64,000 nucleotides of DNA from Eimeria necatrix (Eukaryota; Apicomplexa; Conoidasida; Eucoccidiorida; Eimeriidae), in the NCBI RefSeq assembly GCF_000499385.1, contig NW_013654583.1, positions 57,364 to 121,363 of the forward strand. Direction: 5' to 3'. The stretch's first letter is position 1. Each line of letters opens with the position of its first letter. This document shows positions 21,053 through 31,805 of this stretch, piece by piece. The translations under genes were made by a program, and so were the position numbers. The notes under the pieces were generated by a model. The model was given only the letters and a program-made list of their open reading frames with translations. It was not told the DNA's origin and made no database searches.

Positions 21053-24000
21053 TTATAGGTGCAAAGCTGAAAAATCCACGCCATCTGTAAAGGAAGGCAG
21101 TGTCGTGTCCTCTGCATTGGTGCCGTCTGGCACGCAGAACCCTCCTCTGACTTGACAGTTCACCAGCTGAAGTCGCAAGACAGACGAGCAAATACAAATA
21201 CGCTTCAAACTGAACAGATTCGAGGTGCGGCGTAAAAGAGCACGGTACTGGTAAGTGGAGAGTGAAACTAAGGCTGTGCTGCTTCAGCTCTGGTCGTTTG
21301 TCGGCAGAAGCTCACTTTGCAGTCTCTCCCAACTTTAGCGCCGGGGCAAAGTATTACGCGTTGGAGCACTGCCTTTTGTCCAACTTCCGTGCCGGTCATG
21401 AGGATCGACTGAGTAATTTTGCAGCCTGACCGTAGTGAAGCATTTTTGGCCACGATGCTTCTCTTGACAACAACATCTGCCTCTAAAGTGGCACCGTCCG
21501 CCAGGACACAGTCGCGCATCTGACAATTTAAAGCATGAACATCCACAGTTGGCAAATAGCCGCAGGCATAAAGAAAATGCCAAAGCAGGAAGAGAGCGAC
21601 AAGTAAACAACCACAGTTCGTCTTACGCTGCCAGGCTTTTTAGGGTTGTGCTCTGGTAGAGCCCAGTCAGGAAGTACTGCTCGCAATTCATCCAGCCGAC
21701 CGCAACAAAACTGAAGACAGCACAACTAACGGAACGAGTCCACAACCATGATAACCCGTGCCGATCATTTTCTCCCTGCATCAGAGCTTCCTAGAACTTC
21801 CGCAAAAGATAGGCATATGGGGATGCGTGCGCATAGAGGGCGCGGAACTAAGGGGAAACAAGCACTGCAGCCGATTACCTTGTTGTTCATTTCGCGATAG
21901 TCAGCAAGATTATTAACGCGGCAACAAATCCCTGCTGCTTCTGGGTGTATGCAACACACGACTCGGTTCCCTTTGGCCTAAAGCACCAACGCATCCCGCC
22001 GAAGACTTGAAGCGACAGCAGGCAAACTAGATGCAGAAGCTAACTCAACTGCCAGGCAGCTTACTGGTCGTGGGGGAGGGTTAGCTGCGGTATAATGAAC
22101 CGGCAAACCGCTGCCTGTGGGCACTTCGTTCGTTGGTGCTGTCGCTGTTTGGGATGTTGACGTTGGTTCCTCCTCGCCTTGATGCTGAATGGCCCACAGC
22201 TTTTGCTCAAAAATGTCGCACTCGAGCCGGCTGTTAGACCAAACTGGAGAAACCGCAACATGCCACCCGCAGCATCAGAAAAACTCTGAATATGGCTTGC
22301 CGGAGAGAAGAGGACACCATCAGCCTCCACCAAAACGGCAACAGCGAGGGGCGAGGGGATAAGCCACTTGAGAACCAGTACCTTCTGCTGCACTCGTCAT
22401 CTGCATAGTGGTCATGTAGGGCACGAGGTCGAACTGCACAAGTCGACAAAAGATACTGGCATCAAGCCCGCTATTGATCCCTGCAGTCACTGCAATTCTA
22501 CAGAGAAGGTCTCATAGTGCGCCATCTAACGTTGCAGAGTTTTAATCAAATTGACTCTTTATCGGCTCCAAGGTGCAGGCATCTTCAGGTGTCCAGCGCC
22601 AGGTAACTCACGCGGATCGAATATAGGCTGTGGCGCAACGACGGTTGATCGAAAATTTTAAGCGTCGCATGGGTGAAAACATAGACATGTGGATCGTAGT
22701 AATGAGGCAGTAAATGCTGGGATGGGTACAAGAATAAATGGAGCTTCGGAATCTGCAAGGAACTCCCATGACTCATGCCTGAGCAGGCGCGGAGACCAAA
22801 AGAAATCAAGCACGTAGTTGCAGCTGCTTCATATGCTGAAGAGTGTCCTGAAAGCCCAATCATTCAAGCCATTTTTCAGGAGCTACTACAACAAACTGCT
22901 CACTGTGTCTGTCCTGGATTGCGAGCAATTGAACACCCGCGTCATCCACAACAACCGTCACCGGATTGCCCCTGCTCGTATCAGATTTCTCCTGCAAAGC
23001 TTCCTTCGGCTTCTTGCCGCCTCCCTTCGCTCTGGCCTGTACTGAAGTCGGCTCGGCAAAAGGATCTCGTGGAATCAAGTAAACTGTGCACGCCGCCCCT
23101 TCCGCGCGATGTCGATCTGCTCACACAAGCAGCCCATGGAAGTCCACCGTAAAACACAGCGGAGGACCTCAGTGCTTATAACCGCTTTCACCATTGTCTG
23201 CCTATTCATGTTTTAAATAATGCGACCCTAGAACCCCTAAGAAAGCCACGCCGAAGGACTGCGAGCCCGGTGTGTGATGTGAAACCACAGCAACCTGCGG
23301 AGCAGCTTCGCAAAGCCTCACTTGCAAGGGCGAAAAAGTCCACGTGGCCGATAAGGTCGCAAGAGAGGACAATGAAATCCGTTGTAATTAAGTGGCGAAT
23401 CTGCTGCAAAGCTTCTGCTGTGCCGCAAACTCTCTGTTCAGGATCATCTGTGATGTCCACTGAGCGTCGTCTATTGACCCCTGAAACGCCGTCCTCTCCA
23501 TCTTCTTCTTCCCCCCGGCGTGTACATTTCAGTCCAACAACTTCAAGACGCCGAAATGAGCTGCGAAACTCCTGTTGTAAGTATGCAGAGAGCTCAGCTT
23601 GCTGCTGTGCTTGAGTGACAACGATTACGTCTGAAGAACGCACAAACTTACACTAATGCAACAGTAGATTTTCCAATATATTTCAACTGTACATACATTT
23701 TTATCCCACAGCATTCCAAGAGGTACAGCACTTGCGCAGAAACAGGGAGCGCCTGGACGCACCGCCGAATGTAGCTTCCTGTAGGTTTCTTAGACAATAC
23801 CATATCATCGGCCGGTTCGCGACCGGTAGCAACGCCTTACACGAAACAGCCCCAGCTGATCCATGTGAGTCCAGGAGGGAAGAAAGGCGAGAGCCGCTGC
23901 CTCCAGCCAACACTACAACCTGAAAATAACACGTAGCAATCTGGCGTATATGCCAAAACCGTACGTCCTGCAAGCTGCTGCTCATGGAGAGCCTCCACTC

Positions 24001-24147
24001 TGTATGCAACGTGAAAAGAATGGAGTCGCGTTCGGTCAAAGTGGGCGGAACTACGCATATTACCTGAAATTCTGGGAATGGGTTTTTCTGCTGAGGGGCG
24101 TCAGAAGGGGCTGCCGCGCCTGCGGCATCTGCTGTGTGCGGTGACAT
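21053..24147 (-). CDS. eIF2B-gamma (EIF2B3): Translation initiation factor eIF2B, gamma subunit, eleven exons
   Basis: The gamma subunit belongs to the heterodecameric exchange factor that reloads eIF2 with GTP. Exons (minus strand): 24147-24064, 23919-23763, 23630-23295, 23041 to about 22890, 22752-22612, 22433-22382, 22243-22065, 21977-21879, 21710-21627, 21519-21316, 21166-21053. All joins except the end of exon 4 have matching phases. Total length is about 530 residues. The N-terminal nucleotidyltransferase-like fold shows VVVLAGGSGSR, KALLPVANRPMIWY, DVIVVTQ and VLSCDLI. Later exons carry PHVYVF, FDLVPYM and a segment ending in NNLADYREMN that matches the family's conserved C-terminal linker. 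The last two exons give left-handed beta-helix hexapeptide turns (V/I at every sixth residue). Exon 3 lacks the usual SLAMLM-like strand, so its 3' end may be misplaced. Epsilon is less likely because the C-terminal HEAT/W2 domain is absent. Confidence 0.87.
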
Positions 24148-25240
24148 GGCCCATCAAAGGGAGTACGCCACTCACTAAACCTTTTCACAACATACAGACT
24201 CTGATGAGAAGATTTTCCTCTTCAACTGGTGGAAAGCTGGCAAAGCTTTCGAAAACCATATATCCTCTAGTTCCAAGGGTGCAATGCGGGGAGCAAGGCG
24301 CAGGCCGAACTCTGCAACTGACGAGGCCGAGGATATTTGCAGCGACCCAGAGCTTCTACTTGACAGGGTAACTATGAAGAACTACAAGCTGTGACGCCAG
24401 CTGCAGCGTCGGCAGCCCCACTTCTGGAACCACCGTACCTTCCAACGTAGGATCACAACGAGTTGCTTTGCATTCTAGGGTTAATTGGCCTCTGGTTGCA
24501 AATTAATGGAGCATGGTATTGACTGTAAATAAGGTATAGCCTGTTAGCGCTTGCAGTTTGTCTCTGTGTCGAAGATGCAAATGGGGCTGGCCTGTCACGT
24601 GCCATTCGGCTTGCTGTCTGAGTTGACCTAGACTGCGACAGCAGCTGCAAAAGTAAATGAGGTATTGAAAAATATAGCTAAAAGGGTATATCAAGTGTCT
24701 GGATTGGCTTGCGGGTGCAGCGTTTCCTACTCTAAGTACTCGGGACGCAGACACACGTTCGCTAGACAAAAGCGCAAAGAAGTTGTCGGCATAATTGTGG
24801 AACCCCCAGCTCTCAGCCCTCCTCCACAAGTAGAAACCCCTCTCCTCTTTTTTCAGGTACACATCACAGGGACGGTACCACCAAATGTAGCCACTAGAGC
24901 AGCCTGTTTGATCGTCATTTTGGGACTGGTGGCAACTGGTCGTCACACCCACTATCCTGTCAGGCAAGCAGTCGCTCCACAGACAGCTTAGTTTCTCCGG
25001 CGGCGCTCAGCATTCTGAGGAGACTCCAATTCAGGCCGTCCTAAATTGTGTTCTGTTGTTCGTTTGGGTAGGCCGGCGCTCCCCCAGTTACAGGAGGCTT
25101 CTACAGGATGGAGATTTGCCAAAATCTTGGATGATATTTCGGGGACTCCCTGATCTACGTTTGTGTCGGCTTCTCCTTCGAAAGGCTTGTTCGTCTTCAC
25201 GTACAGCGGGCGCTGTCTGACTGAGCCGAGCTTTAGAGCA
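24148..25240. other. Region between divergent eIF2B-gamma and GOT1 genes
   Basis: This 1.1-kb stretch must hold the promoters of both genes, which are transcribed away from it. Only ORFs without recognisable features are present (for example 24967-24503, -). Confidence 0.4.
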
Positions 25241-25660
25241 ATGTTGAGTGATGGACAAAGAATCGGAGTGGGGCTTTGTCTCTTGGGACTGAGCCTCGGC
25301 TTTGTCGGCATGTTATGTTTCTTAGACCGAGCTCTGCTGACCCTTGGAAATTTGGCGTTCATGTCAGGTATCTGGTTGGTGCTTGGTGGCAGGAAGACGC
25401 TCAAGTTTTTTGTCCTGAAGCCGCACAAGTGGAAAGCGTCGTTGCTTTATATCTTGGGAGTGCTCCTTATTGCCTTGGGTTACTCGCTTATCGGACTGCC
25501 TTTGCAGCTGTATGGCCTATTGCGTCTCTTTGCTTCGTTCCTGCCCCAAGTCCTCGGGGCTGTACGCCTTTCTCCCATTGGCTGCTGGATCTTGCAGCTA
25601 CCGGGGCTCAAACAATGCACCAAATGGGTGCTTGATGGCGATAAGCAGCTTCCGCTCTAA
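25241..25660 (+). CDS. GOT1: GOT1/SFT2-type Golgi vesicle transport membrane protein
   Basis: GOT1 proteins are small four-helix membrane proteins of the early secretory pathway that support ER-to-Golgi vesicle traffic and fusion. The single exon gives 139 residues, the family's usual size (about 138). Matching landmarks are the N-terminal D-x-Q-(K/R)-IG-x-GL, a first hairpin of two helices with F-x-G-M-x-x-F-x-D-(K/R)-ALL-x-x-GN, a basic loop with RT-x-(K/R)-FF and H-K-x-KA, a second helical pair with GV-x-x-x-x-x-G and L-(I)-G-x-x-x-x-x-YG, and a C-terminal LPG. I start at ATG 25241, because it aligns with the family N terminus and the in-frame extension upstream has no ATG. Hydrophilic ends face the cytosol by analogy. 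No intron is needed, unlike its neighbours. Confidence 0.93.
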   Translation: MLSDGQRIGVGLCLLGLSLGFVGMLCFLDRALLTLGNLAFMSGIWLVLGGRKTLKFFVLKPHKWKASLLYILGVLLIALGYSLIGLPLQLYGLLRLFASFLPQVLGAVRLSPIGCWILQLPGLKQCTKWVLDGDKQLPL

Positions 25661-25713
25661 GCGTGCGCTTGATGAAGGTACCTCCAGATACTCAAGGCGT
25701 CATGCATCTCTAT

Positions 25714-26215
25714 CTATGTGAATAAGGCGTCTAATTTCCCCGTAAGCGCCTTTGTACCTTCCCGAACAAGAACTTTTGTAGTGGAGGTGAAGCAGTGGAA
25801 GCAATGGCCAAACTGTGCTGCTCCTGTTTCTGTGTTGACGTAAGAGCTGTGCGGCGGGACCCTACATTTCTTTTCGCGACGCCGAGTACAGCTCTTAACA
25901 CAACGCACAGTGTCCGTTGAGACATCTACAGATTTTTTTGCGGAGGTGGAACTGTGCTTCTGCAAATTTGCAATGCCAAACAGGCAGGATGTGTCGCTGT
26001 CCTCCATCCAATTCGTCACAATGGTTGTGCTATCTGCTGTCAACCCAGAGGGGAGCCATCCAGCAGATCTCTCCAACTGAGGCAAAAAAAATATTTCTGG
26101 TTTTCGTGCGAAATTATGGCATTCCTGGATTTCGTACTGCAGAACCAATGTAGACGCATTTTTGAGGACGTTAAGTAGTAATGCACCGGCGGTTGGATAT
26201 ATTATGTGTGGCTGC
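25714..26215 (-). CDS. Possible exon or ORF of unknown function, convergent with GOT1
   Basis: A 167-codon open frame ends 54 bp beyond the GOT1 stop on the opposite strand. It has no ATG at its upper end, but an acceptor-like TATTGCAG sits there (26216-26223 region), so it could be a terminal exon. The protein is Ser/Thr-rich with several Cys and a basic RRREKK patch. No family is recognised, and it may be chance. Confidence 0.22.
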
Positions 26216-26223
26216 AATAGTTA

Positions 26224-27120
26224 CGGCGTTGGCACTAGTTTGGAGCGGCCTCCAGGACTTCCACTGAAAGCATTGGGGCGAAAAGGAATTTCTTAGAAAT
26301 ATTTCTTACGTAGGGCAAAGAAATCCGTAGGCCTGCTGCATATGCATTGTCAGAAACCGTCCGCTCAGGCGATGTGGAATCCCTCGTAACCTCATAGAGT
26401 GTGCAGCTTCAAGACACTTTTTACATACCGCAAATATGATTTTTGTTGAGAAATGTGTTGTGAGGTGCCGCCATAGTTTTGTGGTTTACGAAAGGAACCC
26501 AGAGATCAGACGCGCCCGAAACCGCCGGCGGGAGAGTGCTGGCCGGCCACGTTAACTTCGTCTGACCAGCTCACCCACATTCTCCATGAGAACGCTTTTG
26601 CATTTATCAGCTGCATGCAGCTCTGCTACCGATCATTAGTGAGCGGAGTGAGCGCTTTTGAAGAGTCCGACACGCCTGGCTTGCAGCTGCCTAGCGTCCG
26701 TGGGACTCCAGAGCGGTGACCAGGGGCTTCCGACCCACACAGCCCATTGAAGCTCGAAAAGTTGATGAACATGAAACAAAGTTTCACTGCTATATTTTGC
26801 TATCCTCTGCTGATGTCAACTTAAGAAAACGTAAAAGAAGGCGTCTATGGCGATTAAGGGCCTCGCGGCAATGCCGTTACGCGTCGGACAAGGCAATGTG
26901 GTCTATGGCGATCGATTCGCTCAACAGGCTTTCTTTTCCCGCCCAAATTTGCACTAAACACTCATAGCCTCTAGCCTCAAAAGATCTCATTTACGTAGCG
27001 CCCGTGTAGGCTCGTCTTTTGCGTGCCTCCCCGCCCCGCCGGGCTCGCCTCCAAAGCTGATCGGCTACGCAAAAGGGAAGCCAATTTATGAATAAAAGGG
27101 TGCCAAATTATTTTTTACTA
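26224..27120. other. No gene seen
   Basis: One 83-codon ORF (26716-26967, +) with a KRKRRR patch is present but lacks any support. Nothing else was noted. Confidence 0.4.
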
Positions 27121-27407
27121 TCATCTCTCAGATACAAGTTTGTTGTCCAAGTATTTGGTGGCTTCGTCGAGACGTTTTGGGTTGAGCGCCTTGCGGCGAC
27201 AGCCGTTTGGCGTCAAGAAGGTCCGCAACCACAGTAGTGGTCTGAATGGTTCACAACGGGTGTGCGCCGCTTGCTTGCCTCTCCTTGGCCTGAACTTTTT
27301 TTTCTTGTCTGTGAAGAGCGTTCTAAGCTCTGCAGCTTCCAATTGGTCGCGCCACAGCTGCGTCACATTCTCGCTTGCGAACGCCTGCCGAAGGAAATTC
27401 TCCCTCG
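27121..27407 (-). CDS. Basic, helical 3'-terminal exon of an unidentified gene
   Basis: After an acceptor-like GTGTCTTAG the minus strand is open for about 95 codons to a stop at 27121. The composition is protein-like: an amphipathic start, a central KKKKFRPRRGK patch and a charged C terminus with EATKYLDNKL. Basic proteins of this kind include mitochondrial ribosomal and RNA-processing proteins, but I cannot name it. Possible upstream exons lie at about 27750-27480 (-), where a frame beginning with aromatic-rich sequence and a short segment after CCATTTTCAG were seen. I could not link them in phase. Confidence 0.38.
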
Positions 27408-27833
27408 CTAAGACACGGCGCTACCTTGTAGCTTGTTGCACCATCTTGGGGCATTTTGAACCACAGGCTATTGGGTATTAACACGGCAATCCTTAAGCCG
27501 AAGCTGCCCACTGTTGGAGATTCACAGTCGGGTCAATCATCTGAAAATGGAGAGCAGCACATGCGCTGATTCTCAACGCTGGAGAGCTCTGCACGGAAAA
27601 AGAACTGAGGAGCTTCTGAAGTAAGAACAGGCATCAAGCGTCTGCGTTGTGTCCACTTAGTGTCAACAAGTCTGCCACCTAGCTCAAAGCTCCTGTTTCT
27701 GAAAGTGTATATATCCTCAGGCAGCCAATGGAAGTGTGCTTTAGTACTCCACAAAATCCTGATATGAAACCGGAATGTTCCGAGTAAGTTTAATGCAACT
27801 AAGAACTAAGGTCTCCTGCTCTCCACCGGCCAC

Positions 27834-28651
27834 GTGCCGATAAGCGGATTTGGAATAGAAGCTGCGGATGTGCCTCGCAGGGGTTCTGCTGCTGGCCTGC
27901 GGACGTCATGGGAAGACAGTGGCTTTAAAGGCCTCCATAGACGTCAACGATACGCCACAAGCACTGAGGTAGAGCCTCCACTGACACATTCAGCGATGTA
28001 CAGTGGCTTTTGCATTGCAGCACTTGTCAAGGAATGAGAACTCGAAAACTCCAAATTGCACTGTTTTCTGTTATCATTTTCAAAGGTTGCCGAAAGCCTT
28101 GTTTGCGGAGGTGAGCAGTCCAGCAAGCCAACTAGCGCTAGGAAGCTCGAACTCTATCAGAGAAGAAATTCCAGCAGCAAGCTTCAAGATGCCATCAAAT
28201 GGACAGGTGGTGTGTTCTTCAACTTCAGGCCTAGCATTCAGTATCTTACTAAATGACTAACTAAGAGCGAGCATTCATGGCCTAGTGAGCATTGCGGACT
28301 TGTGGCGCAGGCCAAGAAGAACCTGGAGTTTTGAATCTGCAAGGGTTACAAGGAATTTCGGTAGATAGCGCTCACTTTCGGTCTGTGCAGAGCCTGAAAC
28401 GACTTATCCCACTTTCTGGGAAGCAGAATATCGGAGAAATTTTGGAGCATCGCTTTGTCCATACGGGTCGTTCCGATCCTACTGAGAATAATGAGCCTCA
28501 TGTTGGAGGGAAGGCACAATCCAGGTTTCCCCGTGACTCGCACGACATTCGAGGCATAATCCACCATTCGTACTTGTGCGTGGTAGCCGTGAGCAACCCA
28601 ATCCCTTTGGTGGCATGCTGCATATACTTCTCTCCATGCGCCTACTTATAG
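27834..28651 (+). CDS. Possible exon-like segments, unresolved
   Basis: Plus-strand frames at 27834-28037, 28086-28256 and 28315-28590 are protein-like in composition and preceded by plausible AG acceptors (for example TTTTCAAAG at about 28085 and GGCGCAG at about 28310). No set of donors gave a consistent phase, and no family is recognised. They may be exons of one gene extending to the candidate at 28972. Confidence 0.2.
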
Positions 28652-28971
28652 TTGCGGTATACCGGCAATACGCTGTCTGTTTTTCAGGAGTGGCGATCCA
28701 ACTTCACTTGTGCACCGTCGCACGTCTCACGTTCACGCTGCAGAAAACCCATGCAGATGGGGTGTCGACGTTTTTAACTATCAGCTACCAGAACCCAGGA
28801 AGCTACGAGGCATAGCCACTGAAGAGAACTTAGGGGTATGCCTTGGAAAAATGCAGTCTTGGTCAGTGGATTTTCGTTTGCAGTTCTGCAATCCCTGGAC
28901 ATGCACTCCTCATTTGCTTTACGGTTCCTAATTGTGTTTATAGGCTAATTTGGTCCCAAAGCGGAGTCTAG

Positions 28972-29471
28972 ATGAGCGGTCAAATTCCGGAAAAACGTCG
29001 AGTTGCACCACGCAGAGTCATTTCCAAGGGCATCTTGAGCCGGTACGTTAGAGTCACTTTAAAGGGCATATTAGAGTCGGTATGTTATAGCTATACTACT
29101 GCTACGATTTGGAGCGTGTCCCACAAACGCCCGTGGCTCCATTTTCTGTTTTGTTTTCGCTTGCATACAGTCAACGCTGTATCCCGTGGAACGCTCAACT
29201 CAAAAGTTTTCCCAAGGGAAGAGGAGGACCACAACGGAAACAGACAGTCTCGATGTGAGGGCCTCAGTTGTTGGTTGAAAATTTTGCGTCTTTGCACGAA
29301 AATCACGCCAATATCTCTGACAGTCCTTCGATTTCTGATGCTGCTGTTGTTTCGAATATGCAATACTGCGTTTTCTTCCCCTGCAGCAAACGTGCACTCC
29401 CTTTAGAGAGGAAACCTTTCGAAGCATTCGTGGGCCTGGTGCCACACGGTTGCAGAGCCATCTACACGTGA
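28972..29471 (+). CDS. Candidate three-exon gene for a small basic protein
   Basis: An ATG at 28972 opens a basic exon (28972-29042) ending at GTACGT in phase 2. TGCATACAG leads to exon 29171-29254, rich in Lys, Arg and Gly, ending at GTGAGG in phase 2. CTGACAG leads to 29324-29471, which contains several Cys and ends at TGA. All three joins keep phase 2, giving about 101 residues. The last TACACGTGAGA could also be a donor into sequence after TTACTTCAG at about 29606, so the gene may be longer. Function unknown. The phase agreement is the only support. Confidence 0.33.
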
Positions 29472-30665
29472 GAATTAACAGCAATCGCTCGTCGTGCTAG
29501 CATGAATTAAGCCTCTCCACAGATCCATCAATACTCTCTGTGACGTGCCGTGCTGTCCTCACTGTCAATACTGTGACTACTTTTGGGCTTGCTGTGTTAC
29601 TTCAGAATGGATTGGTGCCTTCTGCCGAGCCAGAGTCAAGCAGAAAGCGATGCAGCGAGCTCTGGCACACGGGCAGTCTTCAGGTTAGCTGTCGCCGATT
29701 GAGCTTGCTTCATGACCTGGAATTATGGGTTTGCGGAACCAGAGCTAAACTATCTAGATCCATACGTCTCTGGTGTTCTGCAGAGGGACTTGACTCCCCA
29801 AGCTCACGTGGAAGAGCGCAGTGGACGCCGTCAGCACCCTGCAGGGTTCAAAGGTTCACTCGAAAGGAGCTCACTGATGCCTATATAGAGCGGCACAGCA
29901 TTAGCAGGATCCACCAGAGGATCGACACGACAGTTATTCACAAAGACTCAACCGTGTAAAGTCCAGAGTGCCAGCAACAGCCACAATGCGGGAATAGACT
30001 TGCTTGTTATTTGGATTCAATCCAGCAGACGTTCCTTGAGACCGTCGATACCATGGGTATCACGGCCCTCCCACAAGTCTAGCAGAGGATTCGCAAGCGC
30101 CTGACTTAGGTCAATGCACCTTGCAAGAGCAATCAAGCCACGGAGAAAATCAGCAGATCCCATAACGTGGTACCAACATGAAAGTAGTGCGGCATTCGCT
30201 AATCTTGTCTGTGCGCGGCAGCGTACCGGAAGGAAAGCTGGGGCATTTCATTGTAGAATGTATGTTGAATCTCGAACTCCTGTCTTTGCTTCCTAGCGGT
30301 CCGCTTTATTGGATGAATTTTCGAGTCACATCGCATGTAGTGTACGTGAGCGCTGCACTGCCAGAAGCTCGCGTATTCAGACTTCAACATGATCTCTTAC
30401 ACTTGGGGTAAACAAACCAACTTCGCCAGCGTCTGGCATTTATTTGTTGACAGCAGCGGGTTTGTCGAAGGAATCCTGGAGCACACCATAAAAGCAATTG
30501 TTGTGTTTGCACACTTTCCGCAGGAGGCAGAAGGTCTCCCCGACAATCGTAGCACGAATCAAATGCTTAATGCATCAAAATATCGTCAACTCTCAATTAT
30601 CTTTTGTACGCATAGGCAACTCAAGCACATATGGCAAGTGTTTGTTCAACAAAGTAGTAGTCCCC

Positions 30666-31037
30666 CTAACATAATTCAAGGACGCTGCGTTCATAATTCA
30701 ATAGTTTCCAAGGGATTCTAAGGCTTACGCTGATTCGTGATGCGCCACCTCCATGGTCTTGCACCAAGTCCACTTGATGTTTTATGTTTTTCCTCCAGCC
30801 GCAGCTTAAGCCTCGAATGTGCTTTGACACTCTCCCAGCTTGGTATGTCAGAGGCCACTCAAAGGTAGGGTATGACTCCTTTGAAGTATGCCGATTCGCC
30901 AGAAAGCATGTGCCACAGGAGTCATTAGCAGCAGCGTGTCCATAGGGAGGAGAACATCCGAACAAGACACCGCAAACAGCACCGGGGATCAACATGATCA
31001 CCGCCAGCACGCAGATGTTTGCGGGAGGCGGTACCAC
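30666..31037 (-). CDS. Open frame with signal-peptide-like start, cysteine-containing
   Basis: A 123-codon frame begins with GTG (an in-frame ATG lies 14 codons later). Its first 25 residues are hydrophobic and end in small residues (AVCGV), like a secretory leader, followed by several Cys residues and a basic tail. Small secreted or surface proteins are common in coccidia, but no family match is recognised. It may be an internal exon or chance. Confidence 0.22.
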   Translation of the reverse strand: MVPPPANICVLAVIMLIPGAVCGVLFGCSPPYGHAAANDSCGTCFLANRHTSKESYPTFEWPLTYQAGRVSKHIRGLSCGWRKNIKHQVDLVQDHGGGASRISVSLRIPWKLLNYERSVLELC

Positions 31038-31805
31038 CGAAATCTTGCTGCACGGTATTGTATGGATTCCGAAAAAGTAAACCGCAACGGTTGCTAAGAG
31101 AAACTTCTACCTTTCACGTACTCATCCAAGTACGCGCGCCTTGTGCCGAGTCTGGCATCGCCACCTCGGAACCACTACACTTTAAAGTAGTCTCCAAGTA
31201 TTGGCGAGGCTCAGTTTGTACTGTAATTGCAAATATATATTACATGGATGTGTCACGGATGTAGTCCGTCCGAGTTATCTGCATATGTTTGACTGGGGCT
31301 TGCCGGTCTGTGAACTCGGGTCATACAGTCCCCAGATCTTTGCTGCGGAACTGAACTACATACATTCTGAATAGCAGAGAGTTAATGCGCCCATCCACTG
31401 AGAAACCATTTCATTATGGATCTAATTGGATAAGCGCTACGAGGTGGTTGGGTCAAATGCATTCGCACCAACCACAGTTGCGCAAAACTGTCTGGCGATC
31501 CACGCTGTTCTTCACAAAACGCATTCGGCAGGAACTGTCATTAGCCGCACCGAAGCTCTTGAAATTTGCCTGCATATGAATGTCATGTACCAATTTGCTC
31601 GTAGTTGAACGTGGACGATGCCATAAAATGTAGAGGGTGGCAGTCCATTGTCAGCAGCTCTACTGTCCACTGATTTTATCGTAGCACCATGATTTAGGCT
31701 AGCAATTACTTAGGTTAGCATTCACTTTCTTTTTTTCCTAATAAAAAAATCACCTCACACACAAATGAGCTGCCTCCTTACAAGTCTTCATCCAAACTTG
31801 AAACA

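Noticed and set aside
21053..24147. Sugar-nucleotide pyrophosphorylase instead of eIF2B-gamma
   Set aside because: The N-terminal motif is shared, but the VLSCDLI block, the PHVYVF and FDLVPYM blocks and the C-terminal linker fit the gamma subunit better.
24988..25428. 146-codon minus ORF overlapping GOT1
   Set aside because: It is antisense to the clear GOT1 frame.
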